Shown: piece after piece, positions 9,635 to 17,926 of the stretch
Numbering within the stretch: the stretch's first letter is position 1
Layout of the letters: each line of letters opens with the position of its first letter
From: an uncultured Cellulomonadaceae bacterium
GTDB lineage: Bacteria > Actinomycetota > Actinomycetes > Actinomycetales > Cellulomonadaceae
Length of the DNA: 64,000 bases
Reading direction: 5' to 3'
Assembly: GCA_947495165.1 (NCBI GenBank)
Contig: CANLXM010000001.1
Coordinates: 992,001 to 1,056,000 of the forward strand
Translations under genes and position numbers: made by a program
Notes under the pieces: model-generated
Databases searched by the model: none
The model's input: the letters and a program-made list of their open reading frames with translations, nothing else
What the model was told of the DNA's origin: nothing

Positions 9635-10551
9635 GCACGGCAGTCCTCGAGGTCCCGGCGCAGGCAGGCATCCACTGCCGCGACCTGGTCCGCATCTTCG
9701 TGACCGAGGGCCTCGAGGTGCAGGCGCTCCAAGGGCTCAACCTCACCGTCGAGGCGGGGGAGGTCGTCGCCGTCGTCGGCGCCAGCGGGTCGGGCAAGTC
9801 GACGCTGCTGTCCATCCTCTCGGGCCTCGACCGGGCGACCGGCGGCACGGCGCGCGTGGCCGGCCACGACCTGCTCGCGATGGGGCGCAAGGAGCGGGTG
9901 CGCTACCAGCGGCACACCGTGGGATTCGTCTGGCAGCAGACGGCACGGAACCTGCTCCCGTACCTGACGGGCGCCCAGAACGTCGCGGTGCCCCTGGCCA
10001 TCAGCCGAGCGCCGGGACGTGAGGCGCGGGTTCGTGACCTGCTCGAGCTGCTCGAGGTCAGCCACTGCGCCGACCGCCTGCCTGCCCAGATGTCCGGCGG
10101 TGAGCAGCAGCGGGTGGCGATCGCCGTCGCTGTCGCGAACGGGCCACGCGTGCTCTTCGCGGACGAGCCGACCGGCGAGCTGGACGAGGCGACGTCGGTG
10201 CAGGTCCTGGAGATGATGCGCGCCGTCAACGCTGAGCTGGGCACGACGATCCTGATCGTCACGCACGACCCCGCGGTGTCCGACCATGTGGCCCGCACCG
10301 TCCAGATCCGCGACGGCCGGACGTCGACCGAGGTGCTCCGGCGCACCGAGACCGACGCGTACGGCGCGGAGCAGCACGTCGTGGAGGAGTTCGCCGTGCT
10401 CGACCGCGTCGGTCGCCTGCAGCTCCCGCCCGATGTCGTCGCCCAGCTGGGCCTGCGAGACCGGGTACGCCTCGGGCTCGAGCCCGACCATGTGACCGTG
10501 TGGCCGGACGGCACGCCGAGGCCGACGCCCGCTGACGGGAGAAACTCATGA
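9631..10551 (+). CDS. MacB-type ABC transporter ATPase with C-terminal AbrB-like domain
   Basis: 306 residues from a GTG that overlaps the upstream stop and has GGGAGGA ahead of it. Residues 15-230 are a normal LolD/MacB-class ATPase: Walker A GASGSGKST at 50-58, signature MSGGEQQRVAIA at 154-165, Walker B VLFADEPTGELD at 174-185. The remaining roughly 75 residues are not usual for this class. Residues 257-291 read like an AbrB/SpoVT swapped-hairpin element (LDRVGRLQLPPDVV then LGLRDRV and DHVTVW). That suggests a regulatory or dimerisation tail fused to the motor. The stop overlaps the next ATPase by ATGA. The ATPase call is firm; the AbrB-like reading rests on pattern only. Confidence 0.88.
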   Translation: MSTAVLEVPAQAGIHCRDLVRIFVTEGLEVQALQGLNLTVEAGEVVAVVGASGSGKSTLLSILSGLDRATGGTARVAGHDLLAMGRKERVRYQRHTVGFVWQQTARNLLPYLTGAQNVAVPLAISRAPGREARVRDLLELLEVSHCADRLPAQMSGGEQQRVAIAVAVANGPRVLFADEPTGELDEATSVQVLEMMRAVNAELGTTILIVTHDPAVSDHVARTVQIRDGRTSTEVLRRTETDAYGAEQHVVEEFAVLDRVGRLQLPPDVVAQLGLRDRVRLGLEPDHVTVWPDGTPRPTPADGRNS

Positions 10552-11222
10552 CTCCTCCCAGGCTCTCCGCGCACGCGCTGACCCGGTCGTTCACGACGCC
10601 TGCCGGCGAGGTGACGGCCGTCGCCGGCGTCGACCTCGAGGTCGCGGCCGGCGAGCTCCTCGTGGTGCGCGGCCGTTCCGGCTCGGGCAAGACGACGCTC
10701 CTCAACCTGCTCGCCGGCCTCGACCGCCCGACGTCGGGCAGCGTCACGCTCGACGGCGTCGACGTCGCCGGGATGGACGCCGCCCAGCGACGCGCCATGC
10801 GTCATCGCGTGGGTTACGTCCTGCAGTCGTTCGGCCTGGTCGACGTGCTGTCGGCTGCCGAAAACGTCGAGGTGCCGCTGCGCCTGCAGCGCGTCGCCGC
10901 GGGGGAGCGGACGCGACGGGTCGCCGCCGCGCTCGAGGCCGTGGGCCTGGGTGCGCACGGGCACCAGCGGCCGGCCGAGCTGTCAGGCGGGCAGCGCCAG
11001 CGCGTAGGGATCGCGCGAGCGCTGGTGGCCGAGCCGACCGTGCTGCTCGCAGACGAGCCCACGGGGCAGCTCGACTCCGGCACGGCCGCCACCGTCATGG
11101 ACCTTCTGCACGCGCTCGCGCGGGAGCGGGCCGTCGCGATGGTCGTCACGACGCACGACCCGGTGCTGGTCGCGCGCGCCGACCGGGTCCTCACGCTGCA
11201 CGACGGCCGCGTGGGCGCCTAG
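10548..11222 (+). CDS. MacB/LolD-type ABC transporter ATPase
   Basis: 224-residue single-domain ATPase, last gene of the FtsX exporter cluster. Walker A is GRSGSGKTT at residues 42-50, the signature is [12 protein letters not shown], and Walker B is VLLADEPTGQLDSG, which carries the E-P-T-G typical of the LolD/MacB group. It lacks the C-terminal extension of its neighbour. The ATG overlaps the preceding stop. It converges on the SDR gene and shares the palindromic CTAG at 11219-11222 as both stop codons, so there is no room for a terminator outside coding sequence. Two distinct ATPases suggest either a heterodimeric motor or one ATPase per permease. Confidence 0.9.
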   Translation: MTPPRLSAHALTRSFTTPAGEVTAVAGVDLEVAAGELLVVRGRSGSGKTTLLNLLAGLDRPTSGSVTLDGVDVAGMDAAQRRAMRHRVGYVLQSFGLVDVLSAAENVEVPLRLQRVAAGERTRRVAAALEAVGLGAHGHQRPAELSGGQRQRVGIARALVAEPTVLLADEPTGQLDSGTAATVMDLLHALARERAVAMVVTTHDPVLVARADRVLTLHDGRVGA

Positions 11223-12175
11223 GCGCGCCTGCGCCGGAGCGCGAGGACCGCCGCGCCGACCAGCGCCGCGCGCCGCAGGTTCTGCCGCGCGCGGCCGTGG
11301 TAGCCGCCGCTCACCGCCCGCGGCCCGTCGCCGGGGGAGTGCAGTGCGCCGCGCGTGGGCGGTGCCGGGTGGCCGGCGACCTGAACCTTGTCCACCATGA
11401 GGGCCATCGTGCGCTCGGTCACCCGCGGTGCCAGGGCGCTGCCCGCCATGATGACGCGCCCGACGCGGCCGGCGTACACCTCGCGCCGCGGCCGGCGCAG
11501 GACGGAGAGGATCGCAGCGGCCACGCGTTCGGCCGGGTAGACCGGGGGGATGGGGCGCAACCGGCCGCCGGTGTCGTTGGCGGCGTTGCGGTAGAACGGC
11601 GTGTCGATCGACGCCGGCAGCACGGTGCACACGTGCACGTCGCGGGCGCGGTCGAGGAACAGCTCCTGCCGCAGGCTCGTGGACAGCGCCCGCACGGCCG
11701 CCTTCGACATCGCGTAGGTGTGGGCGTACGGCATCGTGGCGCCCGCGACGATCGAGGAGACGTTGACCAGCGTGCCGTGGCCCTGCTCCCGGAACACCGC
11801 GAGGGCGGCCCGCGCCCCGTGCACGTAGCCCATGACGTTGACGTCCATGACCCGGCGCACGTCCTCGAGCGGGATGCGCAGGAAGGGCGCGTAGGACGCG
11901 ACGGCGACGTTGTTCACCCACGCGTCGAGCCGTCCGAACCGACCCACCGCCTGCCGCGCGAGGTCCTCGACCTGATCGGCGTCCGTGACGTCGGTGGGCA
12001 GTGCCGCGACCTCGGCGCCGGCCGCCTCGCACAGTCGTGCAACCTCCGCCAGCGCGTCCTCGCGTCGCGCCGCGAGGACGAGGGAAGCGCCCTTGCGCGC
12101 GAGCAGCAGGGCGGTCGCGCGGCCGATCCCGCTCGACGCACCGGTGATGACGACGACGGATCCGCGGACTCGCAT
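11219..12175 (-). CDS. SDR-family oxidoreductase
   Basis: 318-residue classical short-chain dehydrogenase/reductase. The NAD(P)-binding motif TGASSGIG lies at residues 11-18, NNVA (in place of the common NNAG) at 88-91, a catalytic Ser near 140-141 and Y154-x3-K158 (YAMSK). Family length is about 250; the extra 60-70 C-terminal residues are Arg-rich and end in ALRRRRA, which could be a membrane or nucleic-acid contact, but that is a guess. A strong GAGGAGG precedes the ATG on the minus strand. It is divergent from the peptide-binding lipoprotein gene and convergent with the exporter ATPase. The substrate cannot be inferred. Confidence 0.85.
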   Translation of the reverse strand: MRVRGSVVVITGASSGIGRATALLLARKGASLVLAARREDALAEVARLCEAAGAEVAALPTDVTDADQVEDLARQAVGRFGRLDAWVNNVAVASYAPFLRIPLEDVRRVMDVNVMGYVHGARAALAVFREQGHGTLVNVSSIVAGATMPYAHTYAMSKAAVRALSTSLRQELFLDRARDVHVCTVLPASIDTPFYRNAANDTGGRLRPIPPVYPAERVAAAILSVLRRPRREVYAGRVGRVIMAGSALAPRVTERTMALMVDKVQVAGHPAPPTRGALHSPGDGPRAVSGGYHGRARQNLRRAALVGAAVLALRRRRA

Positions 12176-12442
12176 GGGGCCTCCTCGCTCGGGGTGGACC
12201 CGTCCACGGTGGCACGCGTCACGTTGGCGCGCACGGCGGGGCCCCGGCGTTTCCGCCGTGCGACAACCAGGTCACGATTCGGTGATCAACGGGCCTCTCA
12301 TGTCATGGAGAGATATCAGCGTGTGTAACGTGGTCCCATCCATGGTGTCTGCACCAGGGCCAGCACATGAACTCCTCTCCGCGGTGGCTGCCGCGCGGGG
12401 CGTCGGGCCCGGTCGCAGATCGACCATCTCTGAGGAGGAACA

Positions 12443-14077
12443 TTGAAGAACAGGCGCATGGCGGCTCTCGCCGCAACGATCCTGGCTGGCTCCCTGGTGC
12501 TCACGGCGTGCGCGAGCGAGAGCGGAGAGGACCCGACCACGTCGGGCACCGGCTCCAGCGGCCCCACGACCGGCATCGTGACGGTCAACGGCAACGAGCC
12601 GCAGAACCCGCTGATCCCGACCATGACCAACGAGACGGGCGGCGGCAAGATCGTCGACCAGCTCTTCGCCGGCCTGGTCCGCTACGACGCCGACGGCGCC
12701 GCGCACAACGAGGTCGCCGAGTCGATCGAGACCGAGGACAACAAGGTCTTCACGATCACGCTGAAGGACGGCTGGACCTTCTCCGACGGCACGCCCGTCA
12801 CGGCGCAGAGCTTCGTGGACGCGTGGAACTACGGCGCGCTCCTGAGCAACGCCCAGCCCAACAGCTACTTCTTCGAGAGCATCGAGGGCTTCTCCTACGA
12901 CGAGGACTCCGAGCTCACGGGGCTCGAGGTCGTCGACGAGTCCACCTTCACCGTGACCCTGAAGCAGCCGGAGTCCGACTTCCCGCTGCGCCTGGGCTAC
13001 ACGGCGTTCTCGCCGCTGCCTGCCTCTGCGTTCGAGGACATGAAGGCGTTCGGCGAGAACCCGGTCGGCAACGGCCCGTACATGCTCGACGGCGAGGGCG
13101 CCTGGGTGCACAACGTCGAGGCCAAGCTCGTGCCGAACCCGGAGTACAAGGGTGAGCGCGTGCCGCAGAACGGCGGCGTGACGGTGCGCTTCTACGACAA
13201 CGAGGACGCCGCCTACGCGGACCTCTCGTCGGGCGCGCTCGACATCATCGACAACATCCCGGCGTCAGCCTTCTCGACGTTCGAGCAGGAGCTGGGCGAC
13301 CGCGCGACGAACCAGCCGGCGGCCGTCATCCAGACGCTCACCGTCCCCGAGTACCTGCCGCAGTTCGAGGGCGAGGCCGGCAACCTGCGTCGCCAGGCCA
13401 TCTCCATGGCGATCAACCGCGAGGAGATCACGGAGGCCATCTTCAACGGCACCCGCACGCCCGCCAAGGACTTCACCTCCCCGACGATCGACGGCTGGTC
13501 CGACTCGATCCCGGGCAACGAGGTCCTGACGTACGACGCCGAGAAGGCCAAGGAGCTGTGGGCGCAGGCTGAGGCCATCGAGCCGTGGGGCGACCAGACG
13601 CTGACGATCTCCTCCAACGCGGACAGCGACCACCAGGCGTGGATCGACGCGGTCGCCAACTCGATCCGCAACGTCCTCGGCATCGAGGCGGAGTTCGAGC
13701 CGTACCCGCAGTTCTCCGAGTTCCTCGACGCTCGTGACAACGAGGCCATCACCGGCGTGTTCCGCGCCGGCTGGCAGGCCGACTACCCGGCGCTGAACAA
13801 CTTCCTCGCCCCGATCTACTTCACGGGCGCTGGCTCCAACGACGGCAAGTACTCGAGCGAGGAGTTCGACTCCCTCGTCACGCAGGCCAACGGCGCCGAG
13901 TCCATCGAGGACGCGAACGCGCTGCTGCAGCAGGCCCAGGAGGTCCTGTTCAAGGACCTGCCCGGCATCCCGCTGTGGTACCAGAACGTGACCGGCGGCC
14001 ACGCCGACACGGTCGAGAACGTCGAGTTCTCCTGGAACAGCCTGCCGCTGCTCTACCAGGTGACGAAGTCCGAGTAA
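12443..14077 (+). CDS. Peptide-type ABC transporter substrate-binding lipoprotein (SBP family 5)
   Basis: 544-residue exported lipoprotein. A signal peptide with Lys-Asn-Arg-Arg is followed by a hydrophobic core and the lipobox LTAC, with C23 as lipidation site. The body has the family 5 (DppA/OppA) style: NEPQNPLIP near the start, TFSDGTPVTAQSFVDAW, and PLWYQN near the end. The start is TTG at 12443, with GAGGAGG 6-7 nt ahead; no other in-frame start gives an intact signal peptide. The gene leads a complete importer operon, with two permeases and a double ATPase downstream. A TANNNT hexamer (TAACGT, 12326-12331) in the 267-bp upstream gap could be its -10, but no -35 is convincing. Confidence 0.93.
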   Translation: MKNRRMAALAATILAGSLVLTACASESGEDPTTSGTGSSGPTTGIVTVNGNEPQNPLIPTMTNETGGGKIVDQLFAGLVRYDADGAAHNEVAESIETEDNKVFTITLKDGWTFSDGTPVTAQSFVDAWNYGALLSNAQPNSYFFESIEGFSYDEDSELTGLEVVDESTFTVTLKQPESDFPLRLGYTAFSPLPASAFEDMKAFGENPVGNGPYMLDGEGAWVHNVEAKLVPNPEYKGERVPQNGGVTVRFYDNEDAAYADLSSGALDIIDNIPASAFSTFEQELGDRATNQPAAVIQTLTVPEYLPQFEGEAGNLRRQAISMAINREEITEAIFNGTRTPAKDFTSPTIDGWSDSIPGNEVLTYDAEKAKELWAQAEAIEPWGDQTLTISSNADSDHQAWIDAVANSIRNVLGIEAEFEPYPQFSEFLDARDNEAITGVFRAGWQADYPALNNFLAPIYFTGAGSNDGKYSSEEFDSLVTQANGAESIEDANALLQQAQEVLFKDLPGIPLWYQNVTGGHADTVENVEFSWNSLPLLYQVTKSE

Positions 14078-14101
14078 CCTCGGTCACCCACCGCTGACGG
14101 A

Positions 14102-14131
14102 CGGAGGCGGGACCCGCGGGTCCCGCCTCCG
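14102..14131. terminator. Perfect GC-rich palindrome downstream of the peptide-binding lipoprotein gene
   Basis: A 30-nt perfect inverted repeat beginning CGGAGGCGGGACCC sits 24 nt after the lipoprotein stop and 122 nt before the next permease start. It would fold into a very stable hairpin without a clear T-run. In this position it may partly terminate transcription or protect the upstream mRNA end, giving more binding protein than permease. The structure is seen directly; its role is inferred. Confidence 0.6.
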
Positions 14132-14139
14132 CTCGTGTG

Positions 14140-14159
14140 CGGTGTTCTTCGCAACACCG
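14140..14159. terminator. Second small hairpin after the lipoprotein gene
   Basis: CGGTGTT and AACACCG form a 7-bp stem with a 6-nt loop (CTTCGC), 8 nt after the larger palindrome. With that hairpin it makes a tandem stem-loop pair between the binding-protein gene and the permease genes. Confidence 0.4.
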
Positions 14160-14253
14160 GTCCTGGGCGCTCGAGCGCGGGACGAGGACTATCGTCGTGT
14201 GTCGTGCCCGTGGGGCGCACGCCAGCGGCACCAATGATCGAGGAGGAGACCTG

Positions 14254-15180
14254 ATGCTCCGGTACGTCGGGCGCAGGGTCCTGCAGGTGATCCCCGTCTT
14301 CCTGGGGGCCACGCTGCTCATCTACACGATGGTGTTCGCCCTGCCGGGCGACCCCGTCGCCGCCCTCGGAGGCGAGCGCGGGCTGCCCGAGGCGGTCCAG
14401 GCGCAGATCCGCGAGCAGTACAACCTGGACGAGCCGTTCCTGGTGCAGTACCTGCTCTACCTCAAGGGCATCTTCACGTTCGACTTCGGCGTGACGTTCT
14501 CCGGCCGCGACGTGTTCGCCGTCATCAAGGAAGCCTTCCCGGTCACGATCCGCCTCGCCTTCATGGCGCTCGCGTTCGAGGCGATCTTCGGCGTCCTGCT
14601 CGGCCTGGTCGCCGGGCTGCGCAAGGGCAAGCTCTTCGACGGCACCGTCCTCGTGCTCAGCACGATGATCATCGCCGTGCCGACCTTCGTCATCGGCTTC
14701 GTGATGCAGTTCTTCATCGGCGTGAAGCTCGGCTGGCTGCCCACCACGGCCGGGTCCGACCCCGGCTTCATGAACCTCCTGATGCCCGCGATCGTGCTCG
14801 GCGCCGTGTCGCTCGCCTACGTGCTGCGCCTGACCCGCACGTCGGTCGCGGAGAACCTCAGCGCCGACTACGTGCGCACCGCGACCGCCAAGGGCCTGTC
14901 CCGCGGCCGCGTCGTCGTCGTGCACGTGCTCCGCAACTCCCTGATCCCCGTGGTGACGTTCCTCGGGGCGGACCTGGGAGCGCTGATGGGCGGCGCGATC
15001 GTCACCGAGGGCATCTTCAACATCAGCGGCGTGGGCGGGCTGCTGTTCCGCAGCATCCAGCAGGGCGAGAGCGCGACCGTCGTGTCGCTGACCACCGTGC
15101 TCGTGCTCGTCTACATCGTGGCCAACCTGATCGTGGACCTGCTCTACGCGGCCCTGGACCCGAGGATCCGATATGCCTGA
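14254..15180 (+). CDS. Peptide-type ABC transporter permease, DppB-like
   Basis: 308-residue inner-membrane permease of normal family length, in contrast to the enlarged DppB-like protein at the left edge. It starts MLRYVGRRVLQVIPVFLGAT, a typical DppB N-terminus, contains LPGDP near residue 31, and has the EAA-type loop (DYVRTATAKGLSRG, then HVLRNSLIP). GAGGAGGAG lies just upstream of the ATG at 14254; in-frame ATGs further upstream would only add a non-family leader. The 3' end overlaps the next permease by 8 nt. It is the second gene of the operon led by the lipoprotein at 12443. Confidence 0.92.
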   Translation: MLRYVGRRVLQVIPVFLGATLLIYTMVFALPGDPVAALGGERGLPEAVQAQIREQYNLDEPFLVQYLLYLKGIFTFDFGVTFSGRDVFAVIKEAFPVTIRLAFMALAFEAIFGVLLGLVAGLRKGKLFDGTVLVLSTMIIAVPTFVIGFVMQFFIGVKLGWLPTTAGSDPGFMNLLMPAIVLGAVSLAYVLRLTRTSVAENLSADYVRTATAKGLSRGRVVVVHVLRNSLIPVVTFLGADLGALMGGAIVTEGIFNISGVGGLLFRSIQQGESATVVSLTTVLVLVYIVANLIVDLLYAALDPRIRYA

Positions 15181-16156
15181 CCACACAGCTCCGGACCGTC
15201 CCGGTCAGAACCCGGCGAACGTCCGGCTCCACCAGGAGCACTTCTTCGCGTCGGTCGACGAGACCGGCCTCGGCGCCGTCGACGCGGTCGCAGACTCGGG
15301 CGCGCCGTCGAGCATGTTCAGCGAGGCGTGGCAGAAGCTGCGACGCCGCCCGATGTTCTGGATCGCGTCGCTGATCATCCTGCTCGTGATCACGGTGGCG
15401 GCCTTCCCGTCCCTGTTCACCTCGCTGGACCCGCGGTTCTGCCAGCTCGGCAACAGCCTCGACGGCCCCACCGCCGGCCACCCGTTCGGCTTCGACCGCC
15501 AGGGCTGCGACATCTACTCGCGCGTGATCTACGGCGCACGCCCGTCGGTGCTCGTCGGGGTCCTGACGACCATCGCCGTGGTGCTGATCGGGACCGTCGT
15601 CGGCTCGATCGCCGGGTTCTTCGGTGGCTGGTTCGACGCGATCCTGTCGCGACTGACGGACGTCTTCTTCGCGGTGCCCCTCGTGCTCGCGGCGATCGTC
15701 ATCATGTCCCTGTTCTCGCAGAGCAGGTCGGCCATCACGGTCGTGGGCGTGCTGGCCGCGTTCGGGTGGACGCAGATCGCACGCATCACCCGTGGATCCG
15801 TCATGAGCGTGAAGAACAACGACTACGTCACGGCCGCGACCTCCCTGGGTGTCGGGCGCGGCGCGACGCTCGTGCGGCACATCCTGCCGAACGCGGCAGC
15901 GCCGATCATCGTCTACGCGACGGTCGCGCTCGGGACGTTCATCGTCACCGAGGCCACGCTGAGCTTCCTCGGGATCGGGCTCCCGCCCTCGGTCGTCTCG
16001 TGGGGCGGTGACATCGACGCTGCGCAGGCCTCCCTGCGTGTCGAGCCGATGGTGCTCTTCTACCCGGCCGCAGCACTGGGCCTCACCGTGCTCGGCTTCA
16101 TCATGATGGGCGACGTCGTGCGCGACGCCCTCGACCCGAAGGTGCGCAAGCGATGA
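15173..16156 (+). CDS. Peptide-type ABC transporter permease, DppC-like
   Basis: 327-residue permease. A polar N-terminal tail of about 60 residues leads into the first membrane segment (FWIASLIILLVITVAAF). HPFGFDRQGCDIYSRVIYGAR matches the DppC periplasmic entry region, and the EAA-type loop lies around NNDYVTAATSLGVGRG and HILPNAAAPI. The ATG at 15173 lies within the end of the upstream permease gene (8-nt overlap), and the stop overlaps the ATPase start by ATGA. This indicates tight translational coupling across the operon. Confidence 0.92.
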   Translation: MPDHTAPDRPGQNPANVRLHQEHFFASVDETGLGAVDAVADSGAPSSMFSEAWQKLRRRPMFWIASLIILLVITVAAFPSLFTSLDPRFCQLGNSLDGPTAGHPFGFDRQGCDIYSRVIYGARPSVLVGVLTTIAVVLIGTVVGSIAGFFGGWFDAILSRLTDVFFAVPLVLAAIVIMSLFSQSRSAITVVGVLAAFGWTQIARITRGSVMSVKNNDYVTAATSLGVGRGATLVRHILPNAAAPIIVYATVALGTFIVTEATLSFLGIGLPPSVVSWGGDIDAAQASLRVEPMVLFYPAAALGLTVLGFIMMGDVVRDALDPKVRKR

Positions 16157-17871
16157 GCGCGACGACGCCCGACTTCGTCCCCATGGATGCTCCCGACCTC
16201 GATCCGGACGCGCCGCTGCTGGAGATCCGTGACCTGGAGGTCGCGTTCCAGTCCAGCACCGGCATGGTCCCCGCCGTGCGCGGCGCCAACCTCACGATCT
16301 ACCCGGGGCAGTCCGTGGCGATCGTGGGGGAGTCCGGCTCCGGCAAGTCGACGACCGCGCACGCGATCATCAACCTGCTCCCGGGCACCGGCAAGGTCAC
16401 CGGCGGCACGATCCGCTTCGCCGGCCAGGACATCACGCACGCGCCCCGCAAGGTGTTCGAACAGCTGCGCGGCAAGGAGATCGGCCTCGTCCCGCAGGAC
16501 CCGATGTCCAACCTCAACCCGGTCTGGAAGATCGGCTTCCAGGTCAAGGAGACGCTCGTCGCCAACGGCGTCGCCCAGGGCAAGGACCTCAAGGACGCCG
16601 TCGCGCGCGTCCTCGCCGACGCCGGCCTGCCCGACGCCGAGCACCGCGCCAAGCAGTACCCGCACGAGTTCTCGGGCGGCATGCGCCAGCGCGCGCTCAT
16701 CGGCATCGGGCTTGCGGGCAAGCCGCGCCTCCTGATCGCCGACGAGCCGACGTCGGCCCTCGACGTCACGGTGCAGCGCCAGATCCTCGACCACCTCGAG
16801 CACCTCACACAGGACCGCGGCGTCGCCGTGCTGTTCATCACGCACGACCTCGGGCTCGCCGCCGAGCGCGCCGAGCACCTCGTGGTGATGCACCGCGGAC
16901 GCGTCGTCGAGTCCGGCCCGGCCCGGCAGATCCTGACGGACCCCCAGCACCCGTACACGCAGCGGCTCGTGGCGTCGGCCCCGTCGCTGACGTCGCGGCG
17001 CATCCAGTCCGCCAAGGAGCGCGGCGTCGAGTCGACCGAGCTCCTCGCGCGCACGGACATCGACGAGACCCGGCCGATCGTCGAGGTCGAGCACCTCACC
17101 AAGGAGTTCCACCTCCGCGGTGCGCTGCCCGGCGGCGGCTCGACGTTCAAGGCGGTCGACGACGTCTCGTTCTCGATCGCGCGCGGCTCCACCACGGCGC
17201 TCGTGGGCGAGTCCGGGTCCGGCAAGTCCACGGTCGCGAACGTCATGCTCAACCTGCTCGAGCCGACGTCGGGGCGCGTCGTGTTCGAGGGCACCGAGGT
17301 CGGCTCGCTCAGCAAGTCCGAGCTGTTCGACTTCCGCCGCCAGGTGCAGCCGATCTTCCAGAACCCGTACGGGTCCCTGGACCCCATGTACTCGATCTTC
17401 CGCACGATCGAGGAGCCGCTGCGCGTGCACGGCGTCGGGAGCAAGAAGACCCGCTCCAAGCGCGTCGCCGAGCTGCTCGACATGGTGTCCCTGCCGACGT
17501 CGGCGATGCGGCGCTACCCCAACGAGCTCTCCGGCGGGCAGCGCCAGCGTGTGGCGATCGCCCGGGCGCTCGCGCTCGAGCCCAAGCTGATCGTGTGCGA
17601 CGAGGCTGTGTCCGCGCTCGACGTGCTCGTGCAGGCGCAGGTGCTGACGCTCCTCAACGACCTGCAGGCCGAGCTCGGGCTCACCTACCTGTTCATCACG
17701 CACGACCTCGCGGTGGTGCGGCAGATCGCCGACCACGTCGCGGTCATGCAGCAGGGCAAGATCGTCGAGCTCGCGACCACGGACGAGGTGTTCGAGTCAC
17801 CGCGCGAGTCGTACACGCGCGAGCTGCTCGCGGCGATCCCGGGATCGAGTCTCGAGGTCGGCGGGGCCTGA
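16153..17871 (+). CDS. Fused double-domain peptide ABC transporter ATPase (DppD-DppF type)
   Basis: 572-residue protein with two ABC ATPase halves. The first has Walker [10 protein letters not shown], signature FSGGMRQRALIG and Walker [13 protein letters not shown]. The second has [21 protein letters not shown] and VCDEAVSALD, where the usual E-P-T after Asp-Glu is replaced by E-A-V as in many DppF proteins. It closes the importer operon that begins at 12443. The organisation parallels the importer at 1-3989, so the window holds two related peptide uptake systems. Its stop codon lies inside the first copy of an 18-bp direct repeat. Confidence 0.93.
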   Translation: MSATTPDFVPMDAPDLDPDAPLLEIRDLEVAFQSSTGMVPAVRGANLTIYPGQSVAIVGESGSGKSTTAHAIINLLPGTGKVTGGTIRFAGQDITHAPRKVFEQLRGKEIGLVPQDPMSNLNPVWKIGFQVKETLVANGVAQGKDLKDAVARVLADAGLPDAEHRAKQYPHEFSGGMRQRALIGIGLAGKPRLLIADEPTSALDVTVQRQILDHLEHLTQDRGVAVLFITHDLGLAAERAEHLVVMHRGRVVESGPARQILTDPQHPYTQRLVASAPSLTSRRIQSAKERGVESTELLARTDIDETRPIVEVEHLTKEFHLRGALPGGGSTFKAVDDVSFSIARGSTTALVGESGSGKSTVANVMLNLLEPTSGRVVFEGTEVGSLSKSELFDFRRQVQPIFQNPYGSLDPMYSIFRTIEEPLRVHGVGSKKTRSKRVAELLDMVSLPTSAMRRYPNELSGGQRQRVAIARALALEPKLIVCDEAVSALDVLVQAQVLTLLNDLQAELGLTYLFITHDLAVVRQIADHVAVMQQGKIVELATTDEVFESPRESYTRELLAAIPGSSLEVGGA

Positions 17872-17902
17872 AGCGCCCGGCGCCGGGCCTGAAGCGCCCG
17901 GC
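17864..17902. repeat. 18-bp direct repeat (21-nt period) with embedded palindrome
   Basis: GGGCCTGAAGCGCCCGGC occurs at 17864-17881 and again, identical, at 17885-17902. The junction forms the perfect 14-nt palindrome GCCCGGCGCCGGGC at 17875-17888. It spans the stop of the ATPase gene and lies between convergent genes, so it may act as a terminator. The second copy looks like a local tandem duplication. Confidence 0.7.
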
Positions 17903-17926
17903 TGGCGGGGCCTGGAGGGCTCGGCG

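Noticed and set aside
7879..10491. 870-codon minus-strand open frame
   Set aside because: Antisense of FtsX permease and ATPase, Ser/Thr/Arg-rich, no domain.
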